Assembly (NCBI GenBank): GCA_004356335.1 | Contig: SMXP01000056.1 | Location: forward strand, 1-9,509 | DNA: 9,509 nt | Source: Alphaproteobacteria bacterium | GTDB lineage: Bacteria > Pseudomonadota > Alphaproteobacteria > SMXP01 | Reading direction: 5' to 3' | Part shown: positions 1-6,678 of the stretch, in pieces | Numbering within the stretch: the first letter of the stretch is position 1 | How the letters are laid out: every line of letters begins with the position of its first letter | The notes under the pieces: generated by a model | The model's database searches: none | What the model was told of the DNA's origin: nothing | The model's input: the letters and a program-made list of their open reading frames with translations, nothing else | Translations under genes and position numbers: made by a program

Positions 1-1
1 A

Positions 2-271
2 TTTGCCGCACACCCGACCCTGAACAGCCAACAGGCGTATTGGATCAGCACGCCGAAGCCGCCGGCACCAAACGCCCCTTATCGGCGAATCAGTCTGTCA
101 CCGCGCGCCTTGTTGAAAGCCCATCAGATCTGTTTGGTATTGATGGGGTCGGCCAAACAGGAAGTATGGCGCAAAACATGGTATGATTCCAACAAGTACC
201 ACGAATGGCCGGCTCGTTTGCTCATTGCTCATGACAATTTATTAACCATCTGCTTGCCCGAGGCAGAGTGA
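2..271 (+). CDS. pgl: 6-phosphogluconolactonase, C-terminal part (5' end outside window)
   Basis: This frame is open from the left edge to a TGA at 269-271 and gives 89 codons with no start in the window. The translation reads like the end of the DevB/Pgl branch of the glucosamine-6-phosphate isomerase/lactonase fold. Around residues 27-50 it has YRRISLSP, ALLKAH and a hydrophobic strand ending in MGSAKQEVW, where the family has an RISLT..L..A segment, a strand, then G..K. The tail PARLL...ICLPEAE matches the usual P...LL...V.W.. ending. Known members hydrolyse 6-phosphogluconolactone in the cytosolic pentose phosphate or Entner-Doudoroff pathway. The catalytic N-terminal part is not visible. 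A related sugar-phosphate isomerase of the same fold is possible but less likely. It is 163 bases upstream of the epimerase and probably a separate unit. Confidence 0.7.
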   Translation, partial: FAAHPTLNSQQAYWISTPKPPAPNAPYRRISLSPRALLKAHQICLVLMGSAKQEVWRKTWYDSNKYHEWPARLLIAHDNLLTICLPEAE

Positions 272-358
272 GGGGATCGGGCAAGCACGCGCTGACTTTG
301 TTCTATCGCCGTGATAACTTGGCCGGTGCTCTAGGCAATTGCGGCTTATGCGTGGAGT

Positions 359-371
359 GACTATCATAGTC
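359..371. promoter_or_regulatory. perfect short dyad upstream of the glycan genes (possible operator)
   Basis: GACTAT-C-ATAGTC is a perfect inverted repeat with 6-base arms and a 1-base centre. It lies 63 bases before the epimerase ATG in the 163-base gap after the lactonase stop. Its position fits an operator or activator site for the downstream operon, but no convincing -35/-10 pair was found in the gap. A dyad of this size can occur by chance. Confidence 0.25.
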
Positions 372-434
372 GTCATTACCCTTTTGAATTGTCGGTGATA
401 CTTAAGCTTTTGCTGTCACGGGATTACGTAAACG

Positions 435-1346
435 ATGAACGCTTCGACGATCGACCCAGGACAAATGATTTTGGTCACCGGGGGTAGTGGATTTATCGGC
501 AGCCACATGGCCGATCTGCTCAGCGAAATGGGTTACAAGGTCCGTATATTTGATCGAAGAGATTCACCTTATCGGCGCCCCGAACAGGAAATGATTATCG
601 GTGATTTGTTGGATCCCGAAAAACTGGCCGAAGCAGCCAAGGGATGCGCCGCCATTTACCATTTCGGAGGCATCGCGGATATAGACGAGGCCAACAAGGC
701 ACCACATGCCACGGCACAAATCAATGTTGTGGGTACGGTCAACGCTTTGTGCGCAGCACAAGAGGCAAAGGTAAAAAGATTTCTATTTGCCAGCACGATT
801 TACGTCTATTCGAATGCCGGAGGCTTTTACCGGGCAAGCAAGCAATCCTGTGAACGTTTCATTGAGACCTTTGGTGATCTTAACGGACTCGATTACACAA
901 TATTGCGATTTGGAACTCTCTACGGCCGGCGCGCAGGTATAACGAACCGTGTTCACGCGATGATTCATCAAGCCTTGAAGGAAGGGTGCATCAAACATCC
1001 CGGCAACGGTAATGCGTTACGCGAGTTTATACATGTTAGAGATGCGGCACGGCTGGCCGTTAAGCTATTAGACCCTCAGTATGCAAATAAACATTACATT
1101 TTGACCGGTCCTGAGCGGCATCGTATTTCGGAAGCAGCAGAAATGATACGTGAGATGCTTCCTGGAGAGATCAAAATCGAATTCGCGGGTGGCGATCCGG
1201 AAGGACATTACGAACTGACGCCTTATGCATTTAACCCACAAATCGGACATAAATTGGTACCGAATGATTTCGTCGATTTTGGTCAGGGCCTATTGGATTG
1301 CATCAACGAGCAATATCGCCATGATGATGAGAGTCTGGCCTTGTGA
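435..1346 (+). CDS. NAD(P)-dependent sugar epimerase/dehydratase (extended SDR)
   Basis: This 303-residue protein has the usual length of an extended short-chain dehydrogenase/reductase. The nucleotide-binding loop TGGSGFIG is at residues 15-22, and an acidic residue ends the second strand (FD, 39-40), which usually favours NAD over NADP. The catalytic set is S120/T121 with Y132-x-x-x-K136 (YRASK). Later landmarks are LRFGTLYG (157-164) and REFIHVRDAA (196-205). Relatives epimerise, dehydrate or reduce nucleotide-bound sugars in the cytosol; the substrate cannot be read here. Only about 11 residues separate the Ser/Thr from the Tyr, against roughly 25 in GalE-type enzymes, so the substrate loop is short. 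The ATG at 435 has a weak ribosome binding site. An in-frame ATG at 465 follows AGGA at 458-461 and would start just before the first strand, so it is a real alternative. It heads the probable glycan operon. Confidence 0.9.
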   Translation: MNASTIDPGQMILVTGGSGFIGSHMADLLSEMGYKVRIFDRRDSPYRRPEQEMIIGDLLDPEKLAEAAKGCAAIYHFGGIADIDEANKAPHATAQINVVGTVNALCAAQEAKVKRFLFASTIYVYSNAGGFYRASKQSCERFIETFGDLNGLDYTILRFGTLYGRRAGITNRVHAMIHQALKEGCIKHPGNGNALREFIHVRDAARLAVKLLDPQYANKHYILTGPERHRISEAAEMIREMLPGEIKIEFAGGDPEGHYELTPYAFNPQIGHKLVPNDFVDFGQGLLDCINEQYRHDDESLAL

Positions 1347-1426
1347 CGGCGCATTGTCGCAAAATTTCATAAAATGCGGGGAACTCCAACAAATGCGCAT
1401 CAACAATAATTGGGAGAAGGCCTTGC

Positions 1427-2206
1427 ATGCCACGATGGGACCTTAAAGCGCGACTGGCGGCCGGCGATACGACGATCGGATCATGGCTTAATTTCAGCGA
1501 CCCGTTACTCGCAGAGATGATGGCGCGAGCCGGATTTGATTGGCTTGTGGTGGACATGGAGCATGGCACGGCATCCCATGGTGATCTCGTCCGTATAATT
1601 CAGGTTTTGGATTTGGCCGGTGTGCCGGCTCTAGTGCGCGTTGGTGCCAACGACCCGTATCTCATTAAGCGGGCCATGGATGCCGGCGCCTGCGGCGTTA
1701 TCGTGCCTATGATCATTTCGGCGGCGGAAGCCATTGCAGCTCGGGATGCACTTTATTACCCGCCAAAAGGTCGGCGAGGCGTCGGCCTCACCCGTGTCCA
1801 CGATTTTGGTATGGATTTTGACGCCTATCGGGTACAGGCCCAGCAGAATTCCCTGCTGATCGTTCAAATCGAACACGTCAAAGCGGTTGAGCGTCTGTCC
1901 GAAATTTTAGATGTGGATGATGTGGACGGTTTTATTGTTGGTCCCTACGATATGTCCGGTTCTATCGGTAAACCGGGTGAACTCGACGATCCCAAGGTTG
2001 TCGCCCTATTGGATAAAGTGACGGACATCATGACGAGGCAACCAAAACCCGGGGGCGTTCATATTGTTCACTCGGACCGACAAGCGCTAAAGATGCGGCT
2101 CGAACAGGGCTATCGGTTCATTGCCTACGGTACCGAAATGGTGTTCTTGGCAGAAAAGCTGCAAGATGAGATGGGCTTCATTCGCAGCTTAAAGGAGTTG
2201 CGCTGA
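1427..2206 (+). CDS. HpcH/HpaI-family class II pyruvate aldolase
   Basis: This 259-residue protein matches the full length of the HpcH/HpaI aldolase family (TIM barrel, divalent metal). The catalytic base lies in VDMEHG (D43, H46), the pyruvate-binding arginine is R71, and the metal ligands are E149 in QIEH and D175 in VGPYDMS. These sit at or next to the numbering of E. coli HpaI (H45, R70, E149, D175). YPPKGRRGVG (111-120) is also typical. Family members reversibly join pyruvate to an aldehyde or cleave 2-keto-3-deoxy acids. The ATG is well supported by GGGAGAAGG at 1412-1420, six bases upstream. The stop is two bases from the next start, so it is tightly coupled to a CMP-sugar synthetase. 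That suggests a biosynthetic role making a 2-keto-3-deoxy acid sugar, not the aromatic catabolism role of HpaI. The biosynthetic role is inferred. Confidence 0.92.
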   Translation: MPRWDLKARLAAGDTTIGSWLNFSDPLLAEMMARAGFDWLVVDMEHGTASHGDLVRIIQVLDLAGVPALVRVGANDPYLIKRAMDAGACGVIVPMIISAAEAIAARDALYYPPKGRRGVGLTRVHDFGMDFDAYRVQAQQNSLLIVQIEHVKAVERLSEILDVDDVDGFIVGPYDMSGSIGKPGELDDPKVVALLDKVTDIMTRQPKPGGVHIVHSDRQALKMRLEQGYRFIAYGTEMVFLAEKLQDEMGFIRSLKELR

Positions 2207-2208
2207 CC

Positions 2209-2883
2209 GTGACCGTGGTGGCGATGATCTCCATGAAGGGCCACTCAAGTCGGGTTCCTGGAAAAAACCTCCGGCCGTTTCTCAAGCGGCCTCTTTATAG
2301 TTGGATATTGGATACGTTGCTCAACGCCAAACGTATTGATCAAGTGATCGTGGAGACTGATAGCAACGAGATTCAAGAAAGTGTCCAAACGTTGTACGAT
2401 CTTCCTGTCTTTCGCCGACCACCAGAGCTGGTCGGGGATCATGTGCCAATGAATGATCTGATCGCTTTCAATATGAAAAACGTACCGGCAGATGTCTATG
2501 TGCAGACACATGCGACCAATCCTCTTCTGAAATCAGAAACCATAGACCGCGCTATCGCCACGTTCCTTGAGAATATAGATAGCTATGACAGTTTATTTGG
2601 TGTGATCGAAAGGCGTACGCGGTTATTTTGGCCCGATGGCCGTGCCATCAACCACAATCCCGACGAACTCATTCCAACCCAGGACTTGCCGCCCGTCTGC
2701 CAAGAGAATTCAAATATCTATGTGTTCACGAAGCAAAGTTTCGCAAAGCGAAATCATCGAATCGGCGTTCGGCCCTACCTCTTTTCGATTGATCAGTGGG
2801 AGGCCATAGACATCGATGATGAGATTGATTTTCAATTTGCGGAATTTCTAGCGTCACGGAAACTGCAAACAAGCGGCAACTGA
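2209..2883 (+). CDS. CMP-acid-sugar cytidylyltransferase (NeuA/KdsB-like)
   Basis: The 224 residues fit the acylneuraminate cytidylyltransferase family, which joins CTP to an ulosonic acid (sialic, legionaminic, Kdo-type) to give a CMP-sugar. The N-terminal nucleotide loop is ISMKGHSSRVPGKNLRP (residues 7-23, with R15, P17, G18, K19, N20). It is followed by VETD (48-51), QTHATNPLL (99-107, where the family has LQPTSPL), ENSNIYVF (166-173) and IDIDDEIDF (200-208), whose acidic residues probably hold Mg. Expected location is the cytosol. The start is a GTG two bases after the aldolase stop, with AAAGGAG at 2191-2197 inside the aldolase's last codons, so translation is probably coupled. GTG at 2215 or 2218 and ATG at 2224 are in-frame alternatives, but the 2209 start best fits the Shine-Dalgarno distance. 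The acid sugar is unknown. A simple-sugar nucleotidyltransferase is less likely given the motif set. Confidence 0.88.
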   Translation: MTVVAMISMKGHSSRVPGKNLRPFLKRPLYSWILDTLLNAKRIDQVIVETDSNEIQESVQTLYDLPVFRRPPELVGDHVPMNDLIAFNMKNVPADVYVQTHATNPLLKSETIDRAIATFLENIDSYDSLFGVIERRTRLFWPDGRAINHNPDELIPTQDLPPVCQENSNIYVFTKQSFAKRNHRIGVRPYLFSIDQWEAIDIDDEIDFQFAEFLASRKLQTSGN

Positions 2884-2905
2884 CCGACAAATCAAGAAGG
2901 CGTAC

Positions 2906-2920
2906 ATGCGGCCGGAATGA
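2906..2920 (+). other. possible four-codon minicistron overlapping the next start
   Basis: In the 33-base gap before the fusion gene, AGAAGG (2895-2900) sits five bases before an ATG at 2906. This is the best ribosome binding site in the gap. That ATG opens ATG CGG CCG GAA TGA (peptide MRPE), whose TGA overlaps the fusion gene's ATG in an ATGA arrangement at 2917-2920. The fusion gene's own start has only CCGGA directly before it. Reinitiation after this tiny frame could therefore set its translation level. Chance is a fair alternative. Confidence 0.3.
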
Positions 2921-5382
2921 CGGTAGAGAATAAATCAGCGATCCAATCGGAGTTTGAACGACACGGAGCCGACGGCACGGATGGGAAAAATAGTCACCGA
3001 TATCCGCGCTTGCTGGTATTCGACCTTACACACATAGGCGGCGGCACGGCAACGGGTGAGCTCAAACAAGCTCTGTTTGGCGGGTGGCCCTATGATCGCT
3101 ATTTGCAGTTTTATGGCACCGGCTCATTAGGCATCGGCCTCGCACGTCTTGATCGAAGATTGAACGATGGGCGGCCAATCAGTACTAGCGCCGCTCGGCA
3201 AATTAGTATTGAGTTTGATCCGGAGGTGATTCTGTATCGCCCCGTGCCCGACAATGCAGTGCTTCATGATCTAGCCATGTCGGTCATCGATGAACTCGCA
3301 GCGCCGTTGATGACTTGGATTGTCGATGACTGGCCGACGCGCTTACTTGCGGACCAGCCGACGCAAGCTAAAAGCCTGGAAAACGATCTCAAACATCTTT
3401 TACGGCAATCGCAAGCGTGCTTAAGCGTTTGCGATGCCATGTCTCAGGCCTTCGAGGCGCGTTACGGTGTCGCCTTTCGCGCGTTCGCAAATGCCGTGAA
3501 CCCTGAAGATTGGCGAGACGCGCAACAGGCCGGAGACCTGCCTGACCGACCATTTGTCATTCGCTATGCCGGTGGGCTCGCGGATAATATGACACGCGAG
3601 AGTGTGCTGGATGTTGCCCGCGCCGTTGAAGACCTTGCCGATAAGTTTCCCATCACGTTGGAAATCAATACGCAGCCCCACTGGTTCGATCAGGCTAAGA
3701 ATCACCTGTCGAAATTGAAGAATACGCGCGTATCGATCAAATCACTTACGCCAAACGACTATCGCGCCTGGCTTCGGGGCGGCGATGCGGTTCTGATTGC
3801 TTATAATTTCGACAGGCGCTCGATGGATTATGCGCGCTATTCCATGGCCAATAAAATGCCCGAATGCCTTGCCTCGGGCGCGGTCGTCTTGGTGGTCGGA
3901 CCAAAGGGCGTGGCAACGGTCGATTATCTCGACGCACTTGAATGTACGCAGCTGGTTGATGAGCCGTCACCAGAAAAGCTCAAGGCAGCGATCAGAGAAC
4001 TCAAAGCAGATCCAAATAGACGTAGGAACATGGCGGCCGCGGCCCAAAAAGTTGCCTTCGAAAAACACAATTTGAAAACGGTGAGCGGCCAATTTCGGCG
4101 GACCGTCGTTGAAGCCGTAACAGATCGTCCGGTAGGAGACAGAAGTTCACTTCTATGTAGACCCTTCACCTTCGACGATCATGCATCCATGAATGAAAGT
4201 CTTTTTGTTTGGCAAATTGCGACACTCAAATCCCGGGCCAATCGCGCAATTATGGTCGATGTGGGCGCGCATCATGGGTCTTCCTTATCTTTCTTCGTAG
4301 AAGGCGGCTGGCGAGTCTATGGCTTTGAGCCGGATCCGGTGAACCGCCAGAAATTAATCAAGCGATACGGTCAATATGATAATTTGGAAATTCTGTCGAA
4401 CGCCGTCAGCGACGTAGAATGTGAAGAAGTCGACTTTTTCTCATCGGACGTAAGTTCGGGCATCAGCAGCCTTAAACCGTTTCATAGCTCTCATAAGATA
4501 TCGGGGGTCGTAACAACAACCACGCTTAATCGCTTCTTACAAGAACACGAGCTCGATCACATCGACTTCCTCAAGATTGATGTGGAGGGATTCGAGATGG
4601 ATGTCATGCGCGGCCTTGATTTCATGCGGGTGATGCCCGACTATGTCCTGGTTGAATATGAAAACGGTAAAACCGTGCCACGCGGCTATACCTCACATGA
4701 TCTGGCCGAGTTTCTTGCCGGCCGCAATTACCAGGTTTTTGTCAGCGAATGGCACCCGATCACGCAATACGGTAAGCGGCACAATTGGCGTTGCCTGAAG
4801 TTGTATCCCTGCGACATCCCGGAAGCGTCATGGGGCAATCTCATTGCTGTAAAGACAGAGCTATCCGATGGTGAGGCTCTCGATGCCTTAGGAGAAGCCT
4901 TAAACAAAGCGGATTACGTCCGGCGCAAAAAACACCAAATATTCGACGCCGAAGAGTTCGAACAAACACTCGAGTCAATATTGAAAAAGGACCGATCTGG
5001 CGGAGCAATAAGGAAGGCCGTGAACTTTTATAAACGACTATCGGGACATTCTGACTCTTCCGATTCCGTTCTGCCCTATCTTTACACACGGATCGCCACG
5101 GACATTGAGCGTCGCAATACGACACTTTTCCAATTGGGCCAGTTCGTTATGTGGAGCTTGCGTTTGATGAGAAGAAACATGGCTTGGGTCGCGACCTTTG
5201 TCCTGCTTGCGGTTATCGCTCCTGCGATTGTCGCTGTTAGTTCGTTGGGTGACGCCTATCGGCCCTGGCCGACCCTAGTGAGCGGCGGTGCGTTGCTCGG
5301 CCTTGTGATCGCTCTGGTTCTCGGCTTTACAACCACAAGACTTGATCGCAAAGTCAAACAGCCTATCAAGCGCGGCGCCTAG
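2917..5382 (+). CDS. glycosyltransferase-FkbM methyltransferase fusion with C-terminal membrane hairpin
   Basis: This is an 821-residue fusion. Residues 1-28 are polar. Residues 29 to about 400 look like a GT-B glycosyltransferase: RLLVFDLTHIGGG (31-43) opens the first half, FVIRYAGGLAD (213-223) opens the second, and NKMPECLASGAVVLVVGP (312-329) is the nucleotide-sugar-side motif of GT1/GT4-like enzymes. Residues about 445-630 are an FkbM-type SAM methyltransferase, with VDVGAHHGSS (447-456) as the SAM loop, GFEPDP, and FLKIDVEGFE (551-560). FkbM enzymes O-methylate sugars and related hydroxyls. A charged helical stretch follows, then two hydrophobic segments (about 755-777 and 787-805) and a basic tail (TRLDRKVKQPIKRG), suggesting anchoring at the inner membrane with the catalytic domains in the cytosol. 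No signal peptide is seen. The same frame holds no earlier start back to the upstream stop, so ATG 2917 is the first possible. Donor and acceptor are unknown; a CMP-acid sugar is suggested by the preceding gene. Confidence 0.88.
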   Translation: MTVENKSAIQSEFERHGADGTDGKNSHRYPRLLVFDLTHIGGGTATGELKQALFGGWPYDRYLQFYGTGSLGIGLARLDRRLNDGRPISTSAARQISIEFDPEVILYRPVPDNAVLHDLAMSVIDELAAPLMTWIVDDWPTRLLADQPTQAKSLENDLKHLLRQSQACLSVCDAMSQAFEARYGVAFRAFANAVNPEDWRDAQQAGDLPDRPFVIRYAGGLADNMTRESVLDVARAVEDLADKFPITLEINTQPHWFDQAKNHLSKLKNTRVSIKSLTPNDYRAWLRGGDAVLIAYNFDRRSMDYARYSMANKMPECLASGAVVLVVGPKGVATVDYLDALECTQLVDEPSPEKLKAAIRELKADPNRRRNMAAAAQKVAFEKHNLKTVSGQFRRTVVEAVTDRPVGDRSSLLCRPFTFDDHASMNESLFVWQIATLKSRANRAIMVDVGAHHGSSLSFFVEGGWRVYGFEPDPVNRQKLIKRYGQYDNLEILSNAVSDVECEEVDFFSSDVSSGISSLKPFHSSHKISGVVTTTTLNRFLQEHELDHIDFLKIDVEGFEMDVMRGLDFMRVMPDYVLVEYENGKTVPRGYTSHDLAEFLAGRNYQVFVSEWHPITQYGKRHNWRCLKLYPCDIPEASWGNLIAVKTELSDGEALDALGEALNKADYVRRKKHQIFDAEEFEQTLESILKKDRSGGAIRKAVNFYKRLSGHSDSSDSVLPYLYTRIATDIERRNTTLFQLGQFVMWSLRLMRRNMAWVATFVLLAVIAPAIVAVSSLGDAYRPWPTLVSGGALLGLVIALVLGFTTTRLDRKVKQPIKRGA

Positions 5383-5424
5383 AGTGTTTCCAGGAAAAGT
5401 GGGCACCGGTTCACGCCAAACCGG
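5381..5424. repeat. alphaproteobacterial-type intergenic repeat element, partial
   Basis: The stretch starts AGAGTGTTTCC and continues AGGAAAAGTGG and CACCGGTT. From memory it resembles a short dispersed intergenic element of Rhizobiales and related alphaproteobacteria (a GTTTCCAGGAAAAGTGG core followed by ACCGGTT). The end forms an inverted repeat, CCGGTT (5406-5411) with AACCGG (5419-5424) around a 7-base loop. It begins on the last two bases of the fusion gene's TAG stop. It occurs only once here, so repetition cannot be shown from this window. Confidence 0.5.
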
Positions 5425-5474
5425 GCGCCGATACCTGACCCATATTCGGTGACCGCGGCTGGGCCGAGGCCCCT

Positions 5475-5506
5475 TGTCCCAGTGGACAGAGCCTTCCGGT
5501 AAGGCT
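5475..5506 (+). terminator. two tandem hairpins downstream of the fusion gene (possible terminator)
   Basis: TGTCC-cagt-GGACA (5475-5488) is followed at once by AGCCTT-ccggt-AAGGCT (5490-5506) and then TATTTGG. The second hairpin with its weak T-rich tail could end the glycan operon transcript. The T tract is poor, so Rho-dependent ending or another RNA role is equally possible. Confidence 0.3.
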
Positions 5507-5562
5507 TATTTGGATCGCGACACTCGCATAGGCAGCCGGAACTTCCCCAAACCTGTGCTGAC

Positions 5563-5583
5563 CCGATCGGATATTTGATCGGA
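5563..5583. promoter_or_regulatory. dyad with overlapping direct repeat upstream of the flavin oxidoreductase
   Basis: CCGATC (5563-5568) and GATCGG (5577-5582) form a 6-base inverted repeat around an 8-base AT-rich centre. The same stretch carries GATCGGA twice, at 5565-5571 and 5577-5583. It lies about 55 bases before the oxidoreductase ATG, a reasonable place for an operator. No clear -35/-10 pair was identified, so this is tentative. Confidence 0.25.
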
Positions 5584-5638
5584 CGCCGAATTCGAGACCG
5601 TTCGACATAAGCTGAAATCTTAAGAGGAGATCACCATC

Positions 5639-6667
5639 ATGCGAGTTGGCATTGTTCTCAATCCCAGCGCATCGGCGGCAACCTTTGCCGAAAATGCAGC
5701 ACTGGCCGAAAAACACAGTCTGGAAGCGGTATGGACGGCCAATCACGTTTCGTCGCGAGATCCTTTCATGTGTTTCACGGAAGCGGCGCGCATAACGAAC
5801 AAGATCCGTATGGGACCTGTCGCCATTAGTCCCTTCGAATTGCATCCGTTGAAAATGGCAAATCTGTTACTTACGCTTAACGAGATGTCCAATGGGCGGA
5901 CCGACATTGTGATCGGCGGTGGCGGCGAAACAATGATCGCCATGAACTTGAAACCCACTTTTGAATCCATGCACCCGAAAATGGTGCCGGCCGTGCGCGA
6001 ATGCATAGAATTTATCAAACAAGCTTCGCCCGACAAATTGCTGAACTTCGAAGGCGATGTTTACCAGGTGCACGGCTATCAGCCAAAATGGGCTACGCAA
6101 GAACCGCCCCGCCTTTATGTCGCCGCTTCCAAAAAACGAATGATGCGTATGTCTGCCGAGGTGGCCGACGGTGTCATGATGAGCGACGGCACATTGCCTA
6201 TGGTTAAAGATTCCATGGAGATTCTTAAAGCCGGTTTGGCCGCTACCGGCCGCTTAGTCGAAGATTTCCGGATCAATAATCTCTATGCCTGGCATGTAAA
6301 AAAAGACAAAGACGAGGCCGTGCACGAAGCTCGGCGTAAACTTTGGGTGCGCGGCATGTTGTTACCTTGGTATTTGGAACCGTTCCTGAGCGAAGCGGAT
6401 GTGCAATTGGTGCAAGACAAGATGGATTCGTTCATGAATGCCTATTTCGCCGAGAGTCATGAGATCGAGGGCGTGCCGGAACGAATTCTCGACGCGTTGG
6501 TTGAGAATGTAACCCTGACCGGCAGCGTGGATGAGCTCGACACACTGATTGGTCATTTAAAGGAGTTCGAGGCGGCGGGCCTTAACGAGATTTCTCTTCG
6601 CATTTACGACGACGTACCGGAAGCGATACGTCTCATCGGCGAAGAGGTCATACCGGCCCTACGGTGA
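5639..6667 (+). CDS. LLM-class (luciferase-like) flavin-dependent oxidoreductase
   Basis: The 342-residue protein is full length for the bacterial luciferase-like monooxygenase superfamily (TIM barrel using FMN, or F420 in some branches). Markers are the opening strand RVGIVLNPS (2-10), FAENAALAEKHSLEAVWTAN (16-35), and IRMGPVAISPFELHP (57-71), where relatives have LGT.V...RHP. LTLNEMSNGR (79-88) precedes the glycine-rich IGGGGE (92-97), and RLYVAASKKRMMRMSAEVADG contains the usual VAA...AE.ADG motif. It resembles methylene-tetrahydromethanopterin-reductase-like members, but the cofactor and substrate cannot be told from motifs. The start is secure: AAGAGGAGA at 5622-5630 lies eight bases before the ATG. 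It is alone on this strand and converges on the acyl-CoA synthetase. A shared catabolic pathway with the opposite-strand genes is inferred from proximity. Confidence 0.9.
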   Translation: MRVGIVLNPSASAATFAENAALAEKHSLEAVWTANHVSSRDPFMCFTEAARITNKIRMGPVAISPFELHPLKMANLLLTLNEMSNGRTDIVIGGGGETMIAMNLKPTFESMHPKMVPAVRECIEFIKQASPDKLLNFEGDVYQVHGYQPKWATQEPPRLYVAASKKRMMRMSAEVADGVMMSDGTLPMVKDSMEILKAGLAATGRLVEDFRINNLYAWHVKKDKDEAVHEARRKLWVRGMLLPWYLEPFLSEADVQLVQDKMDSFMNAYFAESHEIEGVPERILDALVENVTLTGSVDELDTLIGHLKEFEAAGLNEISLRIYDDVPEAIRLIGEEVIPALR

Positions 6668-6678
6668 ATTGGCGCTTG

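Noticed and set aside
1..186. Open frame from the left edge in frame 1 (about 61 codons)
   Set aside because: It has no recognisable family pattern and overlaps the lactonase tail in the neighbouring frame, which does have one.
292..318. Promoter-like pair CTGACT and GATAAC before the epimerase
   Set aside because: The spacing is only about 15 bases and both boxes match poorly, so it is not called.
1350..1378. Inverted repeat CGCATT / AATGCG between epimerase and aldolase
   Set aside because: Six-base arms around a 17-base loop, no T tract, and very close to the aldolase ribosome binding site; most likely chance.
1303..1569. Minus-strand open frame across the epimerase-aldolase junction
   Set aside because: It overlaps two well-supported plus-strand genes and has no family features; a shadow frame.
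5411..5845. 144-codon minus-strand open frame over the spacer and the start of the oxidoreductase
   Set aside because: It is rich in arginine and low-complexity, has no recognisable motif, and covers the oxidoreductase's strong ribosome binding site and conserved N-terminus on the other strand.
5639..6667. Assignment of the flavin oxidoreductase as an F420-dependent methylene-tetrahydromethanopterin reductase
   Set aside because: The resemblance is at superfamily level only; no F420-specific evidence or methanopterin genes are in the window.
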